Origin: SLST01 sp964458555
GTDB taxonomy: Bacteria; Spirochaetota; Spirochaetia; DSM-27196; SLST01
Direction of reading: 5' to 3'
Length of the DNA: 5,271 nt
NCBI GenBank assembly: GCA_964458555.1
Contig: CAYWJH010000170.1
Span: 1-5,271 of the forward strand
In this document: in pieces, positions 1 to 3,969 of the stretch
Layout: every line of letters starts with the position of its first letter
How positions within the stretch are numbered: position 1 is the stretch's first letter
Notes under the pieces: generated by a model
Seen by the model: only the letters and a program-made list of their open reading frames with translations
What the model was told of the DNA's origin: nothing
Database searches by the model: none
Program-made: the position numbers and the translations under genes

Positions 1-471
1 GGCGATGCCGCCCCCGCGCGCGAGGCGCCGCACGCCTCGCTCTGGCGGCCGTTCCTGCCGGGCGACCCGTGGGAGCTCGTCGCGGGCAGCTCGGGCACGC
101 CGGCCGGCGCTCGCGCGTCGGTGCTGCTGCCGGTCCTGCCGTGCGGCGGGCTCGTCGACGCGCAGGTGGTGCTCGCAGCGGGCGCTGAGCGCATCGGCCT
201 GGAGTCCGACCTCCTCCCGGAGGCGGTGCTTGTCGCCTTGACCGCGGCGGCCGACGCGCTTGTTTCGGCTCCGGCGCCTGCCGTGGTAGCATTGCGCGGG
301 TTCGCCGCGCGCGGGCCGTACTGCGTGCCGGCGGCCCGGGACTACGACGCGCTGTTCGACCGGTTTCTGGACGCCGGGATCGTGCTGAGCCCCGACCCGG
401 CGGTGCCGAGCATCGTGCCGGGCGAGCTGTCCGACGGGGAACGACGGCAGATCGAGCGGACCGCGTCGTAA
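1..471 (+). CDS. C-terminal part of an unrecognised protein (5' end outside window)
   Basis: The frame is open from the first base to a TAA at 469-471, giving 156 codons. The true start lies upstream of the window, although internal GTG codons such as 121 could be misread as starts. The visible part is rich in Ala, Leu, Val and Pro and has no transmembrane stretch. It contains a Pro-Cys-Gly-Gly turn near residue 48 and ends in a segment of the form FLDAGIVLSPDPAVPSIVPG followed by a charged helix. I do not recognise the family. The tail faintly recalls the C-terminal small domain of PLP-dependent class III or class I aminotransferases, where a 'late-stage' aromatic/acidic helix is followed by Gly-Val-x-Leu-x-Pro, but no lysine motif or other diagnostic residue is in view. 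The stop overlaps the ribosome binding site of the next gene, so the two are very likely one operon. Confidence 0.6.
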   Translation, partial: GDAAPAREAPHASLWRPFLPGDPWELVAGSSGTPAGARASVLLPVLPCGGLVDAQVVLAAGAERIGLESDLLPEAVLVALTAAADALVSAPAPAVVALRGFAARGPYCVPAARDYDALFDRFLDAGIVLSPDPAVPSIVPGELSDGERRQIERTAS

Positions 472-476
472 GGAGG
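470..476 (+). promoter_or_regulatory. Ribosome binding site overlapping the upstream stop codon
   Basis: AAGGAGG overlaps the TAA stop at 469-471 and stands 4 nt before GTG at 481. This near-perfect Shine-Dalgarno supports the GTG start of the small membrane protein and suggests translational coupling to the gene upstream. The in-frame ATG codons at 502 and 505 have only a weak GAAGAGG before them. Confidence 0.6.
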
Positions 477-480
477 GTGT

Positions 481-777
481 GTGGGGAGCGAAGAGGCGAT
501 CATGATGCTGTCGCGGTTCGTGCTGGGGGCGCTCGCGACCTTTCTCGCGATCATGGTCTGGTCGAAGACGCGCGATACCGCGTGGATGCTAATTGTCGTG
601 GGTACCGTTGCGCACTACGGAGAAGTTGTGTTTTCCGCGCTCGAGACGCTGGGCGTCGTCCGGCTCGACCTCGTCACGATCGGCGGGGTGGCCGTGTTTC
701 CGCTTGTACTCGCGAATCTCCCCACCCTGTTCTTCATCCTCGCCTTTCTCGTCATCGTCTCCCGCCGCCTGCCCTGA
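481..777 (+). CDS. Small three-helix membrane protein, unknown function
   Basis: This is a 98-residue protein with three predicted membrane spans: about residues 9-27, 34-54 and 68-94. Short polar linkers (KTRD after helix 1, RLD before helix 3) separate them, and it ends with Ser-Arg-Arg, a positive tail that would favour the cytoplasm. Helix 3 contains Pro74 and Pro81 around a very hydrophobic Phe/Leu/Ile/Val run. I recognise no family, and nothing visible indicates transport or catalysis. A GTG start at 481 is chosen for its strong Shine-Dalgarno; ATG at 502 or 505 would remove only the first seven or eight polar residues. It follows the partial gene by 9 nt, so they are probably co-transcribed. 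Its last 189 nt are overlapped on the other strand by the ferredoxin reading frame. The hydrophobic pattern and good initiation signal make it the more secure of the two in the overlap. Confidence 0.7.
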   Translation: MGSEEAIMMLSRFVLGALATFLAIMVWSKTRDTAWMLIVVGTVAHYGEVVFSALETLGVVRLDLVTIGGVAVFPLVLANLPTLFFILAFLVIVSRRLP

Positions 778-993
778 GGAGGCCTCCTCGACGAAGCTCA
801 GCGTGATCGCGTCGACCGGACAGTCGCGCGCGGCGATGAGCAGGAGCTCGGTATGTTCGGCGGGGACCGGGGCGGTCGCGGCGCTCGCGGTGAAGTCGCC
901 CACGCTGAACACGTCCGGGAGCGTCTCCTCGCAGAGACCGCATCCGATGCACAGCTCCTGGTCGACCGACGCCCGATAGAGCGGGATTCCCAT
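589..993 (-). CDS. Single [4Fe-4S] cluster ferredoxin with an acidic C-terminal extension
   Basis: The first 68 or so residues of this 134-residue frame form a small ferredoxin of the Thermotoga/Pyrococcus single-cluster type, an electron carrier in the cytoplasm. The ligands are Cys15, Cys18 and Cys21 in CIGCGLC, plus a distal Cys58 in RDCPVDAI. Position 25, where the Thermotoga maritima protein has an extra disulfide cysteine, is Leu, so one four-Cys cluster and no disulfide is expected. The conserved Pro-Asp-Val-Phe follows at 26-29. Residues 69-134 are a low-complexity acidic then basic tail not typical of the family, encoded antisense to the small membrane protein gene. It may be a real extension or simply a missing stop. 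The ATG at 991-993 has no clear Shine-Dalgarno before it. The gene is divergent from the ribosomal operon and no redox partner is adjacent. The domain is certain; the C-terminus is doubtful. Confidence 0.82.
   Translation of the reverse strand: MGIPLYRASVDQELCIGCGLCEETLPDVFSVGDFTASAATAPVPAEHTELLLIAARDCPVDAITLSFVEEASSGQAAGDDDEKGEDEEQGGEIREYKRKHGHPADRDEVEPDDAQRLERGKHNFSVVRNGTHDN
776..789. repeat. Perfect 14-bp palindrome at the convergent gene junction
   Basis: GAGGAGGCCTCCTC is its own reverse complement. It overlaps the TGA of the small membrane protein gene and codons of the ferredoxin just after its folded domain. In RNA it could form GAGGA-GGCC-TCCTC, but there is no T tract on either side, so a terminator role is weakly supported. 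Confidence 0.4.
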
Positions 994-1001
994 GCGGCTA
1001 A

Positions 1002-1013
1002 GCTACTAGTAGC
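1002..1013. repeat. Perfect 12-bp palindrome in the divergent intergenic region
   Basis: GCTACTAGTAGC reads the same on both strands and lies 9 bp upstream of the ferredoxin start codon, where an operator or the ferredoxin promoter would be expected. On the minus strand a poor TTGCTT-17-TAGCTT promoter can be drawn over it. An operator role is only inferred from position. The rest of the 144-bp gap (994-1137) holds the rightward promoter and otherwise GC-rich sequence. Confidence 0.3.
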
Positions 1014-1072
1014 CATTCGGGTAAGCAAATTGGCGCGCGTCGGTGGAGTGGCCGCGGCCGTTCGCGCGGGAG

Positions 1073-1100
1073 TTGACACTCCGGGTTTTTTTGCTATCTT
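1073..1100 (+). promoter_or_regulatory. Sigma70-type promoter for the small-protein–rplM–rpsI operon
   Basis: A perfect -35 box TTGACA (1073-1078) is followed after 16 bp by TATCTT (1095-1100), which is preceded by TGC as in an extended -10. Transcription would start near 1107, giving a leader of about 31 nt. The spacer contains a run of seven T (1086-1092), and the leader contains a second T7 run (1111-1117). It is the clearest promoter in the window and faces the ribosomal protein genes, with no other strong candidate before rplM. Confidence 0.75.
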
Positions 1101-1137
1101 ACAAGGACGCTTTTTTTGGCATCCTGAGGAGGAAGAT

Positions 1138-1371
1138 ATGGTGGCGTTGATCGTAGGGATCATCTTCATTGCGTTCGCGGTCTACTCGGTACTCCCGGTC
1201 TCCTGGTCGCTCCAGTGGTGGGAATACGTCATCGACTTTCTCAAGGGCGGTGTGCCGATCATCGCGGTCTTCGTCGGTTTGATCGCCGTCTTCATCGGCA
1301 TCGCGGACATCAAGGATCGCATCGAAGCGAAGAAGGAAGAAGCCGAAGAGGAGGCGGAGGGCGAGAAGTAG
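1138..1371 (+). CDS. Small two-helix membrane protein with charged tail, unknown function
   Basis: This 77-residue protein has a hydrophobic helix at about residues 1-19, a Trp-rich loop (WSLQWWEY, 23-30), a second helix at about 38-57, and a highly charged Lys/Glu tail (58-77) likely to be helical and cytoplasmic. I recognise no family. The ATG is supported by AGGAGG (1127-1132) at 5-nt spacing. An alternative GTG one codon later would change nothing important. It is the first gene after the strong promoter at 1073-1100 and lies 16 nt before rplM, so it heads the ribosomal protein operon and should be expressed at a high, growth-linked level. Whether it assists ribosome, secretion or membrane functions cannot be read from sequence. 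The longer in-frame reading upstream (from 853) crosses the promoter and the ferredoxin gene and is not credible. Confidence 0.75.
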   Translation: MVALIVGIIFIAFAVYSVLPVSWSLQWWEYVIDFLKGGVPIIAVFVGLIAVFIGIADIKDRIEAKKEEAEEEAEGEK

Positions 1372-1387
1372 CTCTCTGCAGCACCGG

Positions 1388-1822
1388 ATGATGAAGACGA
1401 TTTTTCCGAAGGCACAAGACATCGAGCGCTCCTGGTACGTCATCGACGCCCAGGATGCGGTTCTGGGGAAGCTCGCCGTCAAGGCTGCGACGGTCCTGCG
1501 CGGCAAGCACAAGCCGGAGTTCTCGCGCGGGGCCGAAGTAGGCGACTACGTGATCGTGGTCAACGCCGACAAGGTCCGCGTGACCGGCAATAAGGCGACC
1601 CAGAAGATGTACTATCATCACACGGGGTACCCGGGCGCGCTGCGCTCGCGGAACTTCGAGGAGATGATGGAGCATCGGCCGACGTTCGTGATCGAGCACG
1701 CGATTCGGGGCATGCTTCCCAGGAATCGGCTCGGACGCAAGCTCTTCACGAACCTGAAGGTCTACGCAGGACCCGAGCACCCGCACGTGGCGCAGAAGCC
1801 GCAGCCGCTCGAGATAGAGTAG
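1388..1822 (+). CDS. rplM: Large-subunit ribosomal protein L13 (uL13)
   Basis: L13 binds 23S rRNA early in assembly of the 50S subunit. The frame gives 144 residues, or 143 from the second ATG (1391), against 142 in E. coli. Family hallmarks are clear along the whole length: WYVIDA near the start, VLGKLA, LRGKHKPEF, GDYVIVVNADKVRVTGNK, the YYHHTGYPG turn (residues 75-83), GMLPRNRLGR and a final VYAGPEHPH. E. coli L13 begins Met-Lys-Thr, which matches the second ATG, so 1391 may be the true start. No Shine-Dalgarno is visible in the 16 nt between the preceding stop and the ATG pair, which is unusual for a highly expressed protein and suggests translational coupling or an unstructured-leader mechanism. 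It is followed 10 nt later by rpsI, the near-universal partner. Confidence 0.98.
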   Translation: MMKTIFPKAQDIERSWYVIDAQDAVLGKLAVKAATVLRGKHKPEFSRGAEVGDYVIVVNADKVRVTGNKATQKMYYHHTGYPGALRSRNFEEMMEHRPTFVIEHAIRGMLPRNRLGRKLFTNLKVYAGPEHPHVAQKPQPLEIE

Positions 1823-1832
1823 AGGAGATTTC

Positions 1833-2225
1833 ATGGCACAGCATCTTGCGCGTGGCGTTGGACGTCGGAAGACTTCGGTAGCGCGTGTCTACCTGGAGCA
1901 GGGCTCGGGCAAGGTCACGGTCAACGGCCGGGATCTCGCCGAGTACTTCCCCAATCGCGTTCACGCCTACATCTGCGAGCAGCCGCTCGAAGTGACCGAC
2001 AACAAGGGCAAGTACGATATCACGATCAACGTCAACGGCGGCGGGCTGAGCGGCCAGGCCGGCGCGGCGCGCCACGGTCTCGCGCGGGCGCTCGTGCGGC
2101 TCGACGAGACGAACCAGACGGCGCTCAAGTCGAACGGGTTCCTCACGCGCGACTCGCGAATGGTCGAACGAAAGAAGTATGGACAGCCCGGAGCACGGAA
2201 GAAGTTCCAGTTCTCCAAGCGTTAA
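1833..2225 (+). CDS. rpsI: Small-subunit ribosomal protein S9 (uS9)
   Basis: S9 sits in the head of the 30S subunit, and its C-terminal tail reaches the P-site tRNA. The product is 130 residues, the same as E. coli S9. It shows GRRKTSVARV (10-19), VNGRDLAEYF, the glycine-rich NVNGGGLSGQAGAARHG segment, RALVRLD, LTRDSRMVERKKYGQPGARK, and the invariant C-terminal QFSKR with terminal Arg. AGGAG (1823-1827), overlapping just past the rplM stop, stands 5 nt before the ATG, so the two genes are tightly coupled. Its last 47 nt overlap the proposed recX start in another frame. A strong terminator-like hairpin begins 28 nt after the stop, as expected for the end of a ribosomal protein operon. Confidence 0.98.
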   Translation: MAQHLARGVGRRKTSVARVYLEQGSGKVTVNGRDLAEYFPNRVHAYICEQPLEVTDNKGKYDITINVNGGGLSGQAGAARHGLARALVRLDETNQTALKSNGFLTRDSRMVERKKYGQPGARKKFQFSKR

Positions 2226-2871
2226 GATCGAACGGCTCGTTCGCAGAAAGAGCAGGAGGCCCGGGGAGGAGATCGAAGTCGTCCTCCCGGATGCCTCCTC
2301 TTTTTTTGTCGCGATGCGCGTGTGGGAGGAGGCGCCCTTCCACGAGGGCGACGAGCTACCGCAGGCGCGCTGGGACGAGGTCCTCGCGCGCACCAACCGC
2401 ATCCGCGCCCGCGGGCAGGCGCTCGCGCTGCTCGCCCGCACCGAGCACAGCCGTTTCCTCCTCGCCCGCAAGCTTCTCCAACGTGGCTACGAACCGCAGG
2501 TGACAGACCCGGTGCTCGACGAGCTCGAGGCCGACGGTTCGCTCTCCGACGAGCGCTTCGCCGAGAGCTGGGTGCGCAGCCGCCTCCGGTCGCACCCGGA
2601 AGGCCGATCGCACCTCCTCGCCGGGCTGCGCACGCGGGGAATCGACGGGACGCTCGCCGACTCGGCGATCGACCGGGTCCTCCGCGAGGGCGAGCACACG
2701 ATGCTCGAGGCCGCCCGCTCCTACGCCGAACGGCTCACCCGCCGGCGCCCGCTCGACGCCCGCTCGCTCGCCGACCGGCTCTACCGGCGCGGCTTCGCGG
2801 GTGCGGTCGTGCGGACGGTCGTCGGCGAGCTCGACGTCGACGATGCGACCAACGAGGAGTGGCCCGAGTAG
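2179..2871 (+). CDS. recX: RecX, regulator of RecA recombinase
   Basis: RecX binds RecA filaments and limits or tunes recombination and the SOS response. The 230-residue product has an N-terminal beta-rich segment (about 16-65, with KIERL and a Gly-Asp-Glu-Leu end) as in Firmicutes RecX. Helical RecX repeats follow: 78-120, the signature LSDERFAESWVRSR at 122-136, a second repeat to about 168 (LLAGLRTRGI), and a third at 197-218 (LADRLYRRGF). The start is uncertain. ATG 2179 lies inside rpsI and has only a weak GAAAG upstream. ATG 2314 would delete the N-terminal domain and has no ribosome binding site at all, so 2179 is preferred. A terminator-like hairpin (2254-2307) is encoded by residues 26-43. 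recA is not in the window. The family call is firm; the exact start is not. Confidence 0.88.
   Translation: MDSPEHGRSSSSPSVKIERLVRRKSRRPGEEIEVVLPDASSFFVAMRVWEEAPFHEGDELPQARWDEVLARTNRIRARGQALALLARTEHSRFLLARKLLQRGYEPQVTDPVLDELEADGSLSDERFAESWVRSRLRSHPEGRSHLLAGLRTRGIDGTLADSAIDRVLREGEHTMLEAARSYAERLTRRRPLDARSLADRLYRRGFAGAVVRTVVGELDVDDATNEEWPE
2254..2307 (+). terminator. Intrinsic terminator hairpin after rpsI, inside recX
   Basis: The 5' arm 2254-2270 (AGGAGGC then CCGGGGAGGA) pairs with the 3' arm 2282-2299 (TCCTCCCGG then GCCTCCT). This gives about 16 base pairs, mostly GC, with one bulged G (2263) and a two-base AT bulge (2291-2292). The loop is 11 nt. A run of seven T (2301-2307) follows one base after the stem, the classical Rho-independent arrangement, 28 nt downstream of the rpsI stop. 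It is in-frame coding sequence for RecX residues 26-43. A weaker A-rich stretch at 2245-2251 could extend the stem against the T tract. Efficiency in vivo is inferred. Confidence 0.75.
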
Positions 2872-2887
2872 CCGTTCCGGTACCCAT

Positions 2888-2906
2888 TGATATACTGGAT
2901 ATATCA
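2888..2906. promoter_or_regulatory. AT-rich inverted repeat, candidate operator for the response regulator gene
   Basis: TGATATA (2888-2894) and TATATCA (2900-2906) are perfect inverted arms separated by 5 bp (CTGGA). The repeat lies just upstream of the proposed promoter, in a markedly AT-rich island within GC-rich DNA. Position and symmetry suit binding of a dimeric regulator, possibly the HTH protein encoded downstream; that link is inference. Confidence 0.5.
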
Positions 2907-2915
2907 CTCATATAC

Positions 2916-2944
2916 TTGTCGAAACCGCTCTATCCTGCTACAGT
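2916..2944 (+). promoter_or_regulatory. Probable promoter of the HTH response regulator gene
   Basis: TTGTCG (2916-2921) is separated by 17 bp from TACAGT (2939-2944), which is preceded by TGC, an extended -10 as at the ribosomal operon promoter. Each hexamer matches the consensus at four of six positions. The start would be near 2951, giving a leader of about 40 nt. Confidence 0.5.
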
Positions 2945-2955
2945 GTAGAAGGATT

Positions 2956-2977
2956 GGTACAATTTGTGCCGAGGCAC
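2956..2977 (+). repeat. Two overlapping dyads in the response regulator leader
   Basis: GGTACAA-T-TTGTGCC (2956-2970, one mismatch) overlaps GTGCC-GA-GGCAC (2966-2977, perfect arms). They share the GTGCC arm, so they cannot both form in one RNA. They sit directly before the ribosome binding site GAGGTGA (2978-2984). They could be a DNA operator or a small RNA switch; neither is shown. Confidence 0.35.
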
Positions 2978-2989
2978 GAGGTGAGGTAG

Positions 2990-3607
2990 ATGGCCAAGAA
3001 CGACAAGAAGATTCGAATTTTCTCCGCGCTCGAAGTCGCGAACATCTGCGGGGTGGTGAACCAGACCGCGATCAACTGGATCAAGAACGGGTACCTCAAG
3101 GCGTTCACGACCCCAGGCGGTCAGTACCGCGTCTACTCCGAGGATCTCGTCGACTTCCTGCACTCGCGCGGGATGCGCATGCCCGACGAACTGCAGCGCG
3201 TGCTCGAGGAGCAGATGGAGGTCGACACGATTCTCATCGTCGACGACGACCGCGACCTCAACAACCTCGTCTACCAGTACCTCGCGAAGAAGCACCCCGA
3301 CTTCGAGATCTACCAGGCGTTCGACGGGTTCGAGGCCGGCCGCATGCTCGCCGAGCACAAGCCGGGTCTCGTGGTGCTCGACATCGACCTGCCCGGTGTC
3401 AACGGCCACAAGCTCGCGCGCAGCATCAAGGATGCGAGCGGGGTGACGAAGCCGATCATCGTCGCGGTCTCCGGGCTTGACGATCCGGCCGAGCAGGAAG
3501 CTATCCTGAAAGAGGGCGCGGACGCGTTCCTCGCGAAGCCGCTCGAGCTCGATACGCTGCACTTGCAGATCGAGGAGCTCATCGCGAACCGGTCGGTAGG
3601 CGACTAG
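2990..3607 (+). CDS. Orphan response regulator: N-terminal excisionase/MerR-like HTH, C-terminal receiver
   Basis: This 205-residue protein has DNA-binding and receiver domains in the reverse of the usual order. Residues 8-60 form an excisionase-family/MerR-like winged helix: FSALEVANICGV starts the HTH, AINWIKNGYLKAF is the recognition region, the TTPGGQYRVY wing follows, then EDLVDFL. A short linker (61-78) leads to a receiver domain (79-200) with the acidic pair Asp85/Asp86, phospho-acceptor Asp131 in VVLDIDLPGVNG, Ser161 in the Thr/Ser switch position and Lys183 in AKPL. All residues needed for phosphorylation are present, so control by a histidine kinase is likely, but none lies nearby. 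GAGGTGA (2978-2984) gives a strong ribosome binding site 5 nt before the ATG. It probably has its own promoter (2916-2944) and may act on the adjacent inverted repeat. Proteins of this layout occur in spirochaetes as far as I recall; targets are unknown. Confidence 0.9.
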   Translation: MAKNDKKIRIFSALEVANICGVVNQTAINWIKNGYLKAFTTPGGQYRVYSEDLVDFLHSRGMRMPDELQRVLEEQMEVDTILIVDDDRDLNNLVYQYLAKKHPDFEIYQAFDGFEAGRMLAEHKPGLVVLDIDLPGVNGHKLARSIKDASGVTKPIIVAVSGLDDPAEQEAILKEGADAFLAKPLELDTLHLQIEELIANRSVGD

Positions 3608-3655
3608 AACCGCCGCCGATCCGCCGATCCGCGCGACCGGGAGAGACGTTCGAGC

Positions 3656-3949
3656 ATGAGCTCAGGCCACGGCAAACACGACGCATTCACCGCCACCGTC
3701 CACGGCCGAGTCCAGGGCGTGGGCTTCCGCTACTACACGAGGTCGATGGCGCACCGGCTGAACGTGCGCGGCTACGTGCAGAACCTCCCCAACGGCTCGG
3801 TGCGCGTCGAGTGCGAGGGCCAGCAGGCGGCGGTCGAGCAGATGGCAACGTGGCTGCACAAGGGCCCCTCGTCGGCAAACGTCACCGACGTCGACCTCCA
3901 CTGGAAGGCCAAGAAGACCGGTTACTCGACGTTCACCGTCGAGCACTGA
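3656..3949 (+). CDS. acyP: Acylphosphatase
   Basis: Acylphosphatase hydrolyses the carboxyl-phosphate bond of acyl phosphates such as acetyl phosphate or 1,3-bisphosphoglycerate in the cytoplasm. The product is 97 residues, close to the usual 90-100. The signature VHGRVQGVGFRYY (15-27) holds catalytic Arg25. GYVQNLPNGSV (39-49) holds catalytic Asn43 and the second family motif. The alpha/beta sandwich pattern continues to the end, and a short polar N-terminal extension (1-9) is not part of the fold. GGAGAG (3640-3645) lies 10 nt before the ATG, a somewhat long spacing. It follows the response regulator gene by 48 nt and may be read from the same transcript. The gene converges on enolase with a 20-nt gap. 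All catalytic residues are present, so it should be active; its physiological substrate is not known from sequence. Confidence 0.96.
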   Translation: MSSGHGKHDAFTATVHGRVQGVGFRYYTRSMAHRLNVRGYVQNLPNGSVRVECEGQQAAVEQMATWLHKGPSSANVTDVDLHWKAKKTGYSTFTVEH

Positions 3950-3969
3950 GGCGCGCGGCCGGCTGCCGT

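Noticed and set aside
1050..1059. GGCCGCGGCC palindrome
   Set aside because: A 10-bp GC-only palindrome is expected by chance in DNA of this composition.
853..1137. N-terminal extension of the 77-residue protein from an upstream in-frame start
   Set aside because: It would run through the ferredoxin gene and the promoter; the ATG at 1138 has a perfect ribosome binding site.
1310..1834. 174-residue open frame antisense to rplM
   Set aside because: It lies opposite a conserved ribosomal protein gene and its sequence is low-complexity Arg/Leu with no recognisable motif.
3613..3628. Tandem duplication CCGCCGAT x2 before acyP
   Set aside because: Two copies of an 8-mer in GC-rich intergenic DNA are easily due to chance; no other sign of function.
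3950..3969. Possible bidirectional terminator between acyP and enolase
   Set aside because: Only a 4-bp stem (CGGC at 3956-3959 with GCCG at 3965-3968) and a TTT run are present, too weak to call.
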